Shown here in pieces: positions 33,883 to 42,780 of a stretch of 64,000 nucleotides of DNA. The stretch spans positions 62,001-126,000 of the forward strand of contig JAGIAI010000009.1 in NCBI GenBank assembly GCA_017744935.1, read 5' to 3'. Source of the DNA: Variovorax sp. GTDB lineage: Bacteria > Pseudomonadota > Gammaproteobacteria > Burkholderiales > Burkholderiaceae_C. A program made the position numbers and the translations under genes. How positions within the stretch are numbered: the first letter of the stretch is position 1; each line of letters opens with the position of its first letter. The notes under the pieces are model-generated. The model was not told the DNA's origin. It made no database searches and was given only the letters and a program-made list of their open reading frames with translations.

Positions 33883-34610
33883 TCAAACGCGGCCGCACAC
33901 GACGACCTCGGAGCTATCTACCGAGCGGCCGACGACCTTAGCATCAACGCGACCGTATCTGGCGTGTTGGCCGACCACCTCGGTCGGCCAGAGGAACAAG
34001 GCCTTTGCCGGCTGGCCCTTCATGATGACGACCGTCTCATGCAGGGTCTTGCCGCCAAACATCGCATCAACGCCATAGCGCCCCGGGGAGAGCCGGGCCA
34101 GAACGAACGGGCTGGTCGATACGGTCTGCAGCAGCGTATGGCCCTCGGCATCTCGAATCACGACGTTGCCCGTGCAGATCTGCGACGTGATTCCAACGAC
34201 CTCGCCGCGCGAGTCGATCAATGGTCCGCCCGAGTTGCCGGGATTGACGGCCGCGTCCGTCTGGATGAAGGGGACGTAGCCATCGCCTGGAAGCGCGCGG
34301 CCCTTGGCACTGACGACCCCGCACTCACACTGTTGGTGAAACCAAAAGGGGGAACCAATCGCCAGAACCCATTGACCAACTTTCAGATCACGCGAATTCC
34401 CAAGGCTTAGGGTCGGCAGATTCTTGGCGTCGATCTTTAGCACGGCGACATCGGTCTTTGGGTCCATGCCCAGCACCTTGGCCTTGAATTCGCGCCGATC
34501 TGTGAGCTTGACGGTCACGTCCTTGGCATCGCGCACGACGCGCGCGTTGGTGAGAATCACCCCGTTGCTGCTGACGATGAACCCGGAGCCCTGACCGCGT
34601 AGAGGGATCT
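33883..34610 (-). pseudogene. Chimeric pseudogene: HtrA protease body fused to the small secreted-protein C-terminus
   Basis: The 5' two-thirds match the trypsin domain of the intact HtrA (44100-45560): GQGSGFIVSSNGVILTNARVV, DRREFKAKVLGMDPKTDVAV, NPGNSGGPLIDSRGEVVGI. The catalytic His of TNAHVV is Arg here, and the segment after AIGSPF (WFHQQCECG) differs from GFENSVSAG as if locally frame-shifted. After GITSQICTG it switches to RDAEGHTLLQTVSTSPFVLA and PGRYGVDAMFGGKTLHETVV, the C-terminal half of the 43413 secreted protein. It lacks PDZ domains, signal peptide and start codon; a GTG at 34560 is the first possible start. Confidence 0.75.
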
Positions 34611-34693
34611 CGGCTTGACCGGGCAGGACAAGAAAGCGCTGTCCCCCGCAGGTTGTGCAGGGCGACTGAAATGTTGAGCTTTAGTACTGGGCG

Positions 34694-35080
34694 TCAAATG
34701 GCGTCCACAACCTGCTGCAGGCGGCTGCGAACATCTTCGGCAATGCTCGCCAGCCCCGGATTCTCGATCGCCGCCATCGAGGCAACCGGGTTCACCGCCG
34801 AGATTTCGACTTGTCCATCGGTGCGCTGCTGGACGATGACATTGCACGGCAGCATCGTCCCAATCTTGTCCTCCGCCTGGAGCGCCTTGTAGGCAAATGC
34901 CGGATTGCAGGCGCCGAGGATCAGGTACGGACGAAACTCAACATCGAGCTTGGCCTTCAAGGTCTTTTGCACGTCGATCTGTGTCAGGATCCCGAAGCCT
35001 TGGGCCTTTAGCTCCGCTGTCACCTTGTCGACGGCGGCAAGGAACTCCATAGCAACTGTCTTGCTGAAGTGGTAGGTCAT
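34694..35080 (-). CDS. DUF302 domain protein
   Basis: A 128-residue cytosolic protein: GFGILTQIDVQKTLKAKL, then FRPYLILGACNPAFAYKAL and GTMLPCNVIVQQ, a standard DUF302 pattern. These proteins are small, often linked to sulfur and thiol metabolism, and of unknown biochemistry. A purine-rich AGGGGAA precedes ATG 35080. It follows the rhodanese gene after 19 bases and is the last gene of the sulfur operon. Confidence 0.88.
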   Translation of the reverse strand: MTYHFSKTVAMEFLAAVDKVTAELKAQGFGILTQIDVQKTLKAKLDVEFRPYLILGACNPAFAYKALQAEDKIGTMLPCNVIVQQRTDGQVEISAVNPVASMAAIENPGLASIAEDVRSRLQQVVDAI

Positions 35081-35099
35081 GGTCCGCTTTCCCCTTTCT

Positions 35100-35960
35100 T
35101 CAATAGGGCAGCCCCTCTTCAATCGGAAGTGAAAGGTCCCGCGACCACTCGTTCCAGGAGCCCAGGTAGAGCCGCACGTTCTTGATGCCGGCTTCTTCGA
35201 GCGCCACAAACGTGGTCGACGCACGCGCGCCCTTGAAGCAGAAGACAACGACGGGTGTATCCCGCCGAATCCCGACTGTCGCGCACTCGGCAAGAATTTC
35301 GGCCGGTGACTTGAACATCTGTCCGGTCGGGGCCGGCTTCATCATTCGATACCACTCGAGCCAGACCGAGCCTGGAATGCGACCTTTGCGCGGGCAGAAG
35401 TCCCTTCCGTAGGGAGAGGAACTCTCCCCGATCCACTCATCGACGTCTCGCACATCGAGCTTGACGATATGGGGGGCGGCAACGGCTTCCTTCATTTCCT
35501 TCAGATCGACCAGGATGTCGTGTCCTTGCGTTGCGAGCGGGAACCTGACGGGTTTCGGCGTCGGCACCTCCGTCGTGCTCGGTTGTCCGGCCGCACGCCA
35601 CGCATTGAAGCCGCCGTGTAGTACCTTAACCTTGTCTCTTGGGTAACCTAGATAGCGGAGCAGCACGTAGCCCCGGCAGGATTGCCCGAAGCCCGTCGTC
35701 ATCGATTGCTCGTAGACGACGGCGATTTCCTCGCCGGACAAGCCGGCCTTGCCAAAGGCTTCGGTGAACGTTTCGCGCAAGGCGGTCACGCCTTGCGGTG
35801 TCGACATCGCTAGATAGGTGAATATTTCGTGAATGTTGACGGCGCCGGGCAAATGCGCCTCGGCGTAGTTCGCGGCATCCCGGGTATCGATGACGACGAC
35901 CGCCTTCGTCCTCATGATTTCTGACAGTTCGATAGGGGAAACAAGAACTCTGTCCATCAT
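35100..35960 (-). CDS. Rhodanese-type sulfurtransferase, two domains
   Basis: A 286-residue tandem rhodanese. The N-terminal domain (VVVIDTRDAANYAEAHLPGAVNIHEI) is inactive, with Ser in the active-site loop (YEQSMTTGFG). The C-terminal domain carries the active Cys in VVFCFKGARAST. It transfers sulfane sulfur to thiols or thiosulfate acceptors. ATG 35960 has GAGG before it; the next codon is also ATG. It sits in a sulfide-oxidation operon and would handle persulfide or thiosulfate made there. Confidence 0.9.
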   Translation of the reverse strand: MMDRVLVSPIELSEIMRTKAVVVIDTRDAANYAEAHLPGAVNIHEIFTYLAMSTPQGVTALRETFTEAFGKAGLSGEEIAVVYEQSMTTGFGQSCRGYVLLRYLGYPRDKVKVLHGGFNAWRAAGQPSTTEVPTPKPVRFPLATQGHDILVDLKEMKEAVAAPHIVKLDVRDVDEWIGESSSPYGRDFCPRKGRIPGSVWLEWYRMMKPAPTGQMFKSPAEILAECATVGIRRDTPVVVFCFKGARASTTFVALEEAGIKNVRLYLGSWNEWSRDLSLPIEEGLPY

Positions 35961-36098
35961 GGCCAACCTCGCCGCGCCACGTCGATCCGGGCGTGTATGA
36001 AACATAGGCGCTGCGTGACTTGTTGGTGTTGACGCTGGTCAACCCGGAGTGAACAAGGTGTGCCCCCGCATCGAGGGCGAGTCTGCAGATCGCTTGGG

Positions 36099-36923
36099 CT
36101 ACGCAGCGATCCAGCCCAGGCCGCGAGCCAGAAGGAGCACCGACACTGCGCCACTGATCACGGCGAAGGCTTGCTGGAGTCGGGCACCTGCCAAACGGGC
36201 GGCGATCCATCTTCCCGCGAGCAGGGCCGCGACGGCGCCAACGGCGAACGGTATGGCGATAGGCCAGACGATGGACCCTTGCCAGGCTGCCGAGGTCACG
36301 CCACCTACGGACACCAGCGCGATCACTGCCAGCGACGTCGCGAAGACGCCGGGCATCGCGACATTCGTGTAGCGGCTAAGCGAAGGCACGATCACAAATC
36401 CGCCGCCGACGCCCAGCAGGCCGCTGAGCAGCCCCGACACGACACCCGTGCCAGCGAGCGCCCAGGCGCACGGAAGTGTCCAGACGAGGCGACCCTCGCT
36501 GGGATGGAGCACGCACGGGAGCTTCGACGAAAGATGGACCTCAGGGGGGGGCCCAGCATCTCGCCGTGCCTGGTTGAACATCCGCCAGGCGACCCAGGCA
36601 AGTACGAAGGAGAACGCCACCATCAAGGGTGCGTTAGGGATGACGCGCGCCAGTCGCAAACCCAGCGGCGCGAGCAACATGCCCGTCACGCCGATGAGCG
36701 CCGCGGCGCGATAGCGGACCAGGCCCTTGCGCAGTCCGAGAACCGCTCCGAACGCAGACGCAGCGCCCACGGCGATCAGCCCGACGGGAGCAGCCTGCAC
36801 GATGGACAGATGCAAGCCGAACACCAGCAGCGGAACGGCGAGGATGCCACCGCCGGCACCGGTGAGCGCCAGGATGAATCCAACCACCGTGCCGAGGGCG
36901 AATCCGAGCAGAGTCACTTCCAT
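36099..36923 (-). CDS. TauE/SafE family sulfite/sulfur-anion exporter
   Basis: A 274-residue membrane protein with about eight helices and the TauE/SafE halves: GFILALTGAGGGILAVPLLVF near the start and GLLSGLLGVGGGFVIVPSL in the second half. Such proteins move sulfite, sulfoacetate or other sulfur anions across the inner membrane. It follows the SQR gene after 13 bases. In a sulfide-oxidation operon it most likely exports sulfite (inference). Confidence 0.9.
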   Translation of the reverse strand: MEVTLLGFALGTVVGFILALTGAGGGILAVPLLVFGLHLSIVQAAPVGLIAVGAASAFGAVLGLRKGLVRYRAAALIGVTGMLLAPLGLRLARVIPNAPLMVAFSFVLAWVAWRMFNQARRDAGPPPEVHLSSKLPCVLHPSEGRLVWTLPCAWALAGTGVVSGLLSGLLGVGGGFVIVPSLSRYTNVAMPGVFATSLAVIALVSVGGVTSAAWQGSIVWPIAIPFAVGAVAALLAGRWIAARLAGARLQQAFAVISGAVSVLLLARGLGWIAA

Positions 36924-36936
36924 CCCGCACGGCCCC

Positions 36937-38604
36937 CTACGTGGTCATCTCGGGCTGCGCCAGCCACTCGCGTCCCTTGAGCATCGCCTGCCAGTACAGG
37001 GGCGGCAGAACGCGCTCCTTGAGATACCAGGCCAGCGTGGACGGACGCGTGCCGTCGATGAGCCATCTTGGGAAGCTCGGCGCGAGCTTGCCGCCGTAGG
37101 TGAACTCAGCCAGAACGATCTTGCCGCGCTCGACCGTCAACGGGCATGAGCCGTAGCCGTCATAGATGGCTTCACCCTTGGCCTCGCCCCGCATGGCGAG
37201 CAGGTTGTGCGCCACCACCGGTGCCTGCTTGCGCGTCGCGGCCGCTGTCTTGGCGTTGGAGGTATTGCCAGCATCCCCGAGCGCGAAGATGTTGGAAAAG
37301 GTCTTGTGACGCAGGGTGGCCGGATCGATGTCGACCCATCCCGCCGCATCTGCCAGCGGACTGACGCGAATGAAGTCGGGCGCTTTCTGTGGTGGCACGA
37401 CATGAATCATGTCGAACTCGCGCGTGATCAGTTGCTTCGTGCCGTCGGGGTTCACCTCGCTGAAGCAGGCCTTCCTTGACGGCCCATCCACGGAGACCAG
37501 CGTCTGACCGAAGTTCAGCCCGATGCCGTAGGTTTCCACATATTCCATCAGCGCAGGCACGTATTCGCTCACACCGAAGAGCACCGCGCCCGCGCTGCAG
37601 AACTGAATGTCGATGGCGCTCAGCACGCCTGTCCGCCGCCATTGGTCCGCTGACATGTACATCGCCTTCTGCGGCGCACCGGCGCACTTGATGGGCATGG
37701 GGGGCTGCGTGAAGATCGCCTTGCCCCGATGCAATTGCTGCACCAGCTGCCACGTATAGGGCGCCAGGTCATACCGGTAGTTGGAGGTCACGCCATTGCG
37801 GCCCAGCGTCTCTGCAAGGCCGTCGATGCCGTGCCAGTCGAGCTTGAGTCCAGGGCACACCACGAGTTGCTTGTACTTGACCACGCGGCAGCCATCGAGA
37901 ATGACCGCGTCGCGCTCGGGCTCGAACGCAGCGACGGCCGACTTGATCCAATGCACGCCGTGTGGCAATACCGACGCCATGGTGCGCGCTGTGGTCGCCG
38001 CGTCAAAGACGCCGGCGCCGACCATCGTCCACCCAGGCTGGTAGTAGTGAATGTCCGCCGGATCGATGATGGCGATGTCGAGATTTGGTTTGCGCGCCAG
38101 TAGGCTGGACGCGACGGCGATGCCTGCTGCACCGCCACCGATGATGACCACCTCGTGCGTCGCATCGGCCACCTCGATCGGTGTCTTGCCGCCGTTGACG
38201 ATGCGCCGCACGACGCCCTTGAGGTCGAAGCCGGCCCTGGAAGAGCGCTCGATGATCTCCGGCAGCGGCATCTGCCCCGCCTGCGAAAGCGCCCACATCG
38301 TGGTGGAGCGCATGCCGGTGCGGCAGAAGGCCAGCACCGGCTTTGGAAGCTCTGCCATCAGGGCGCCGAAAGCCGCGCCCTGTTCGTCGGTGACTTTGCC
38401 GGACTCGGCCGGCAGGTAGCGCACCTGCAGCCCCTGTTCGTGGGCCGCAAGTTCGATCTCGCTGAAGACGGGTTGATCGGCTCCTTCGCCATCCGGGCGA
38501 TTGCAGATGACGGAGCGGAATCCTGCCTCTGCGATGGCCTGCATGTCGGCGCCGGCAATCTGGGGTGAGACCGACAGTTCGCCGGTCAATGACTTGATGT
38601 CCAT
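36937..38604 (-). CDS. DUF442 (phosphatase-like) domain fused to sulfide:quinone oxidoreductase
   Basis: A 555-residue fusion. Residues 1-110 are a DUF442/TIGR01244-type domain with a CRTGMRSTTMW loop (Cys-x5-Arg, as in dual-specificity phosphatases and rhodaneses). From about 140 onward it is a flavoprotein disulfide reductase of SQR type: VVIIGGGAAGIAVASSLLA, the later IFALGDAGNTSNAKTAAATR, and Cys residues in LVVCPGLK and IKCAGAPQKAM. SQR oxidises sulfide to sulfane sulfur and reduces quinone at the inner membrane. The fusion places a possible sulfur-transfer domain next to SQR. Confidence 0.92.
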   Translation of the reverse strand: MDIKSLTGELSVSPQIAGADMQAIAEAGFRSVICNRPDGEGADQPVFSEIELAAHEQGLQVRYLPAESGKVTDEQGAAFGALMAELPKPVLAFCRTGMRSTTMWALSQAGQMPLPEIIERSSRAGFDLKGVVRRIVNGGKTPIEVADATHEVVIIGGGAAGIAVASSLLARKPNLDIAIIDPADIHYYQPGWTMVGAGVFDAATTARTMASVLPHGVHWIKSAVAAFEPERDAVILDGCRVVKYKQLVVCPGLKLDWHGIDGLAETLGRNGVTSNYRYDLAPYTWQLVQQLHRGKAIFTQPPMPIKCAGAPQKAMYMSADQWRRTGVLSAIDIQFCSAGAVLFGVSEYVPALMEYVETYGIGLNFGQTLVSVDGPSRKACFSEVNPDGTKQLITREFDMIHVVPPQKAPDFIRVSPLADAAGWVDIDPATLRHKTFSNIFALGDAGNTSNAKTAAATRKQAPVVAHNLLAMRGEAKGEAIYDGYGSCPLTVERGKIVLAEFTYGGKLAPSFPRWLIDGTRPSTLAWYLKERVLPPLYWQAMLKGREWLAQPEMTT

Positions 38605-38662
38605 GGCTTTGTCTCCTGGTGCGCGTGACCCTGTCGGGGCCGTCCTTGTGTCGTGCCTCGGG

Positions 38663-39559
38663 CTACACCGCGTTTAGCGGAATCTTGATGTAGCGCGTGC
38701 CGTTGTCCTCGGGTTCGGGCAACTGGCCCGCCCGCATGTTGACTTGCACCGATGGCAGGATCAGCGTGGGCATGCCCAGCGTGAGGTCGCGGGCGTGCCG
38801 CATCGCGACGAACTCTTCCTCGCTGATCCCGTCTCGCACATGGATGTTCTTCTCCCGCTCCTCGGCGACCGTGCTGACGAACTGCACGTCTCGACCGCCG
38901 GGCTGGTAGTCATGACACATGTAGAGGCGAGTTTCGGGGGGCAGGCTCAGCACCTTGTTGATGGATCGATACAAGGTGCGGGCATCGCCCCCCGGGAAGT
39001 CGCAGCGCGCCGTGCCGTAGTCGGGCATGAAGAGCGTGTCACCGACGAAGGCGGCGCTGGCCGAAGCCGCATCTTCCGGGTCGCTCACCACGTACGTCAT
39101 GCAGGCGGGGGTGTGGCCCGGCGTGTGGATGGCGTGGGCCTTCAGGCTGCCGATGCTGAAGCTCTCGTCATCCGTGAAGAGGTGGTCGAACTGGCGGCCG
39201 TCGCGCGCGAATTCGTTGCCGGAATTGAACAGCGACCCGAAGACCTGTTGCACGATCGTAATTTGCTTGCCGATCCCGAGCTGGCCGCCCAATGCCTCCT
39301 TCAGGTAAGGCGCCGCGGAGAGGTGGTCGGCATGGACATGCGTTTCGAGGATCCATTCCACGGCCGCGCCGAGTTCTTTCACGCGAGCGATCAACCGATC
39401 GGCGCTGGCATGGTCCGTGCGGCCCGACTTGGGGTCGTAGTCAAGCACGCTATCGATCAACGCACAGGCTCGCGTCTTCTGGTCGAAGACGATGTAGCTG
39501 ATGGTCCAGGTGGCGGGGTCGAAGAAACCTTCGACCTGCATGTTGCGTGGGGTGTTCAT
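38663..39559 (-). CDS. MBL-fold persulfide dioxygenase-like hydrolase (Blh/PDO type)
   Basis: A 298-residue metallo-beta-lactamase-fold protein. It has the metal motif ETHVHADHLSAAPYLKE, then IHTPGHTPACMTYVVSD and FVGDTLFMPDYGTARCDFPGG, which is typical of PDO/ETHE1-like and Blh proteins in sulfide oxidation. It probably oxidises glutathione persulfide to sulfite with O2. ATG 39559 is used; an in-frame ATG lies six codons later. It lies between the DUF2892 gene and the SQR fusion. Confidence 0.9.
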   Translation of the reverse strand: MNTPRNMQVEGFFDPATWTISYIVFDQKTRACALIDSVLDYDPKSGRTDHASADRLIARVKELGAAVEWILETHVHADHLSAAPYLKEALGGQLGIGKQITIVQQVFGSLFNSGNEFARDGRQFDHLFTDDESFSIGSLKAHAIHTPGHTPACMTYVVSDPEDAASASAAFVGDTLFMPDYGTARCDFPGGDARTLYRSINKVLSLPPETRLYMCHDYQPGGRDVQFVSTVAEEREKNIHVRDGISEEEFVAMRHARDLTLGMPTLILPSVQVNMRAGQLPEPEDNGTRYIKIPLNAV

Positions 39560-39575
39560 GGCGACGTCCCGGTCC

Positions 39576-39770
39576 TCAATCGCGCTTCGTCGAACAGGTA
39601 TTGATTCGAAGCAGTCCGTAGAGCGGGCACATCCCGACCACGCCGGTCAGCAACGGCACGATGCCCACATAGCCCCACGCGCCGATTGCATTCGTCGCCG
39701 CCAAGCCGATCAGAAGCACGCCAATGGCGACACGCAGTGTGCGGTCGAGGGTGCCTTCGTTCCTCTTCAT
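39576..39770 (-). CDS. DUF2892 (YgaP-like) small membrane protein
   Basis: A 64-residue protein with two membrane helices (RTLRVAIGVLLIGLAATNAIG and IVPLLTGVVGMCPLYGLLRI) and the conserved GxCPLY Cys of DUF2892. It is the promoter-proximal gene of the sulfur operon, 16 bases before the PDO-like gene and about 55 bases after the sigma54-type promoter. DUF2892 domains are often fused or linked to rhodaneses. Confidence 0.9.
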   Translation of the reverse strand: MKRNEGTLDRTLRVAIGVLLIGLAATNAIGAWGYVGIVPLLTGVVGMCPLYGLLRINTCSTKRD

Positions 39771-39834
39771 GATGCGTCTCCGTGTTGGTTGAAGCAGAGG
39801 TGACATGCCTATGGAGCTGCCACGCAGGTTCTCT

Positions 39835-39850
39835 ATCAAGAGCCGTGCCA
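39835..39850 (-). promoter_or_regulatory. Sigma54 (-24/-12) promoter of the sulfur operon
   Basis: On the minus strand TGGCACG-GCTC-TTGAT matches the sigma54 consensus TGGCACG-N4-TTGCW with one mismatch. It points toward the DUF2892 gene (start 39770). Its position, with an activator gene divergent and repeats about 100 bases upstream, is the expected layout for enhancer-dependent transcription. Confidence 0.7.
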
Positions 39851-39945
39851 CCTTCGACAACTCGGATGGATGCACGCAAGTCATTGATTTGGAGGAAATA
39901 TTCTTGAATTCTTCCTGCGGGTGGGTCTTTGAGCCATCGAACTGA

Positions 39946-40002
39946 TGGCAGACATGGCAGAGAGGTGGCAGAGTAATCTGCCAGGTTGGCAGTCTTGGCA
40001 GA
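39946..40002. promoter_or_regulatory. Cluster of TGGCAGA repeats, likely activator-binding (enhancer) sites
   Basis: Six copies of TGGCAG(A) or its complement occur in 57 bases: 39946, 39955, 39966, 39987 and 39996 on the plus strand and TCTGCCA at 39977. The central pair forms the perfect 18-base dyad TGGCAGA-GTAA-TCTGCCA (39966-39983). It lies about 100 bases upstream of the sigma54-type promoter and before the activator gene. Confidence 0.6.
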
Positions 40003-40127
40003 CAGGCGCACAATCGGTCGAATTCCCGGATGAGCTCGCGATGCCGAACGTCGAACTACACAAGGACCACGCCCCAGCGGGTCCAGATCCATACGCGGCT
40101 GCTGTCCAATCGGCTAGACCCGGCGCC

Positions 40128-41450
40128 ATGGAATCCGCCCCTCAAGTACAAGCGCTGATCTCGTACCTCGAGCACGAGGCGCAGCCGATGATCGTGCTCG
40201 ATCCGGACTACAACATCCTGGCGGCGAACACGGCCTATCAGCGCCAGTTCGCCACGGTGGGCAGGCCCTACATCGGACACAAGTGCTTTCGCATTTCGCA
40301 TCACTACGACGTGCCTTGCGATCAGGCGGGGGAGCACTGCCCGATGAAACGGGCGCTCGAGCTCAAGGGTCCGGACCGCGTGCTGCACATCCACCACACG
40401 CCGCGCGGACCCGAGCATGTGGATGTCTCCCTGCGGCCGATCCTCGATGCCCGCGGCGAGGTGGTGGCCTACGTCGAACGCCTCGTGACCGTGCACAGCG
40501 CATCGGCAAGTCCGAGTGCCAAGGGGCTGGTGGGGCGCGCGCCCGCCTTCAATGCGGCTCTCTCGGCGGTGCAGCGAGTGGCGCCATCCATGCTGCCGGT
40601 GCTCCTGCTGGGCGAGTCCGGCACGGGCAAGGAACTCTTCGCGCGCGCGATCCACGAGGCGAGCGAACGCGCCAGCGGCCCCTTCGTGGTCGTGGACTGT
40701 TCGGGCCTGACCGAGACGCTGTTCGAGAGCGAGCTGTTCGGGTACGAAAAGGGCGCGTTCACCGGAGCCACCACTCGCAAGAAGGGCCTGGTCGAGACGG
40801 CCGACGGCGGCACGCTCTTCCTGGACGAGATGGGGGATGTGCCTCTGGCGATGCAGGTGAAGCTGCTGCGTCTGATCGAATCGGGCACCTTTCGCCGAGT
40901 GGGTAGCCTTGAAACGCAAAGAGCCAACTTCCGGCTGATCTCCGCCACGCACAAACCTCTTCACGAGATGGTGGCCGACGGTCGATTCCGCCAGGATCTC
41001 TACTACCGCATCAGTGCATTTCCGATCTACCTGCCGCCGCTGCGCGAGCGCGCCGCGGATATTCCCTTGCTCGTCGATTCCTTCCTGCAAAGGGGAGGCT
41101 CTGCCGAGCATCGGGTGTCGGTCGAGCCGGCGGCGATGGCGCTTCTGCAGTCGCACGACTGGCCCGGCAACATCCGCGAGTTGCGAAATGTGCTGGAGCG
41201 AGCACGGCTCTTTGCAGACGACGGCGTTGTGCGTACCGAGCATTTGCCGGACTTCGTGGACCATGGAGAAGCTAGTTGCGCGAATCCCGTCGCGGCGGGT
41301 ACCCCGATGCCGTCGAATGGCAAGGACAGCGTGAGCGACCTGAAAGCGCTGCTTCAGGAGGGCCGATACACACGCCTCGAAATAGCTCAGAAGCTGGGCC
41401 TGAGTGAACGTACCCTGTACCGCAGGCTCAAGGCGCGTGGGTTGAATTGA
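40128..41450 (+). CDS. fisR: FisR-like sigma54-dependent sulfane-sulfur regulator
   Basis: A 440-residue enhancer-binding protein. A PAS-like sensor (about 20-110), an AAA+ domain with Walker A GESGTGKE and the sigma54-contact loop GAFTGA, and a C-terminal Fis-type helix-turn-helix ([21 protein letters not shown]). The sensor has Cys in [20 protein letters not shown]. With the start at ATG 40128 these are Cys53, Cys64 and Cys71, the positions I recall for polysulfide sensing in Cupriavidus FisR. The frame is open up to 39945, but that part covers the repeat cluster. It should activate the divergent sulfur operon when sulfane sulfur accumulates. Confidence 0.88.
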   Translation: MESAPQVQALISYLEHEAQPMIVLDPDYNILAANTAYQRQFATVGRPYIGHKCFRISHHYDVPCDQAGEHCPMKRALELKGPDRVLHIHHTPRGPEHVDVSLRPILDARGEVVAYVERLVTVHSASASPSAKGLVGRAPAFNAALSAVQRVAPSMLPVLLLGESGTGKELFARAIHEASERASGPFVVVDCSGLTETLFESELFGYEKGAFTGATTRKKGLVETADGGTLFLDEMGDVPLAMQVKLLRLIESGTFRRVGSLETQRANFRLISATHKPLHEMVADGRFRQDLYYRISAFPIYLPPLRERAADIPLLVDSFLQRGGSAEHRVSVEPAAMALLQSHDWPGNIRELRNVLERARLFADDGVVRTEHLPDFVDHGEASCANPVAAGTPMPSNGKDSVSDLKALLQEGRYTRLEIAQKLGLSERTLYRRLKARGLN

Positions 41451-41528
41451 CTGGCGAACCACATCGCGGACATTGCCGCAACGAGGGCGTGAGTGGCACA
41501 GGGGCAGACGAAGGCACAAGCCCGATGC

Positions 41529-41741
41529 TCACGGGTCGGCATCCTGTGGCGGTCGTGTCCGGTGCATGTACTCGGCAAGACCGACGATCGATAGCAGGGA
41601 AATGCAGACCAGCCCAAGCGGTCCGACGAGATTGAGGATGGCAGGCAGCAAGCGCGCAGAAAGTAGAGTGGCCGACGCACCGATGGCAGAGCAGACGATC
41701 AGCATGCCCAGCGCTTTCGCGACGATCAGGGCGGATCTCAC
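41529..41741 (-). CDS. Small two-helix membrane protein, hypothetical
   Basis: A 70-residue frame from GTG 41741 with GAGG upstream. It has two hydrophobic segments (KALGMLIVCSAIGASATLL, ILNLVGPLGLVCISLLSIVG) and a polar C-tail. No family is recognised. It converges on the FisR gene. Confidence 0.5.
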   Translation of the reverse strand: MRSALIVAKALGMLIVCSAIGASATLLSARLLPAILNLVGPLGLVCISLLSIVGLAEYMHRTRPPQDADP

Positions 41742-41947
41742 TCAAGGCCTCGCGATCCACAATTTCGAAACATTGGGAGAAGGGGACTCCGCGGGGCCGT
41801 GAGAATCGGCCACTCTCAAGACGATCACCCTTAAAAGGACGCCGAAAGGGAGCCCACGGTTCCCGCCAACTCCGTTCTGGAGTGCCCTCGAAGGCCCGAT
41901 GCAGGCTCGTACAATTCGCAGTTCGTGATCCACAGTGCTTTGCTACC

Positions 41948-42244
41948 TTGAACCGAATCCTCGTATCACTCTCCGTCGCATTTCTTTCATGCACCGCTTC
42001 GGCTACCACGGGGACGCTGGATCAGGCGGGAATGGCCGCACGTTATCAGGACATGCTGCACTGCATGGATCAGGCAATGGGCAAGGGTTGGCAGGGCAAG
42101 TACGACATTGATATTGTGACCAACCGGTGGGGCACCGCCGAGCCGAGCGCGCGCGACATCGGCGAGGCGCCCGAGGCGATCCGTCTCAATGACCTTCGCT
42201 GCCGACGGGAGCTCAATTTGGATGGACAGCCACGCCCGGACTGA
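41948..42244 (+). CDS. Small exported protein, hypothetical
   Basis: From TTG 41948 the product is 98 residues with a signal peptide (NRILVSLSVAFLSCTASA) and a short mature part containing MLHCMDQAMGKGW and a second Cys in LNDLRCRREL. The frame is open 22 codons further upstream, which would hide the signal peptide. No family is recognised; two mature-region Cys suggest a periplasmic disulfide. Confidence 0.5.
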   Translation: MNRILVSLSVAFLSCTASATTGTLDQAGMAARYQDMLHCMDQAMGKGWQGKYDIDIVTNRWGTAEPSARDIGEAPEAIRLNDLRCRRELNLDGQPRPD

Positions 42245-42271
42245 CGGCATTGCTGTTGGCGGCCGTCGACA

Positions 42272-42688
42272 TCAGGTCGAGCCCTTGGTTGCCTTTTCGT
42301 CGAATTTCCGAATCGCTCGATCGAGTCGCCGCTCCAAATGATTGATCTTCGGATCTGGTGGCAGATTCCCGGCCCTTTCGCAAAGCAAGGCGACCTCGTT
42401 GTATGCGGCAATCCGAGGCCGTACAGCTTGGAGCTCTTGGGCAACCGCCCGATCCTCAATGTCGTCGAGCGCCCGCTTGATCAGCACCAGTGCGCTTGTG
42501 AAGTAGGCCGCCCGACCGACGTTCAAATCAGCGCAAGGGACCGTGTCGCTCTGCCCGTCGCGGTGGATGACGACCGCGGTTGATCCAACCAGGGCAACCC
42601 GGATCGGAACTGGCCGCATCAACGGCTCTGCGGACGAGACTGCGCCTGACATGGCAAGGGACAGCGTTGGCGCAAGAAGCCATTTCAT
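42272..42688 (-). CDS. Exported hypothetical protein
   Basis: A 138-residue protein with a signal peptide (KWLLAPTLSLAMSGAVSSA) and a helical, charged C-terminus (LERRLDRAIRKFDEKATKG). Two mature-region Cys (TVPCADL and ALLCERAG) could pair. No family is recognised. It is 92 bases downstream of the Rieske gene in the same direction and converges on the small exported protein at 41948. Confidence 0.6.
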   Translation of the reverse strand: MKWLLAPTLSLAMSGAVSSAEPLMRPVPIRVALVGSTAVVIHRDGQSDTVPCADLNVGRAAYFTSALVLIKRALDDIEDRAVAQELQAVRPRIAAYNEVALLCERAGNLPPDPKINHLERRLDRAIRKFDEKATKGST

Positions 42689-42780
42689 CGGTTGGTAACC
42701 CCCAGAAGGAGAGCGACTCTAGCCGATTGCGCCTTGGATGCAACACACCCGTGGGACGGCCGGCCCGTTCGGAAGACGCC

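Noticed and set aside
39945..40127. Longer FisR N-terminus from the upstream ATG at 39945
   Set aside because: It would be encoded by the TGGCAGA repeat cluster, and the Cys residues fit the known FisR numbering only with ATG 40128.
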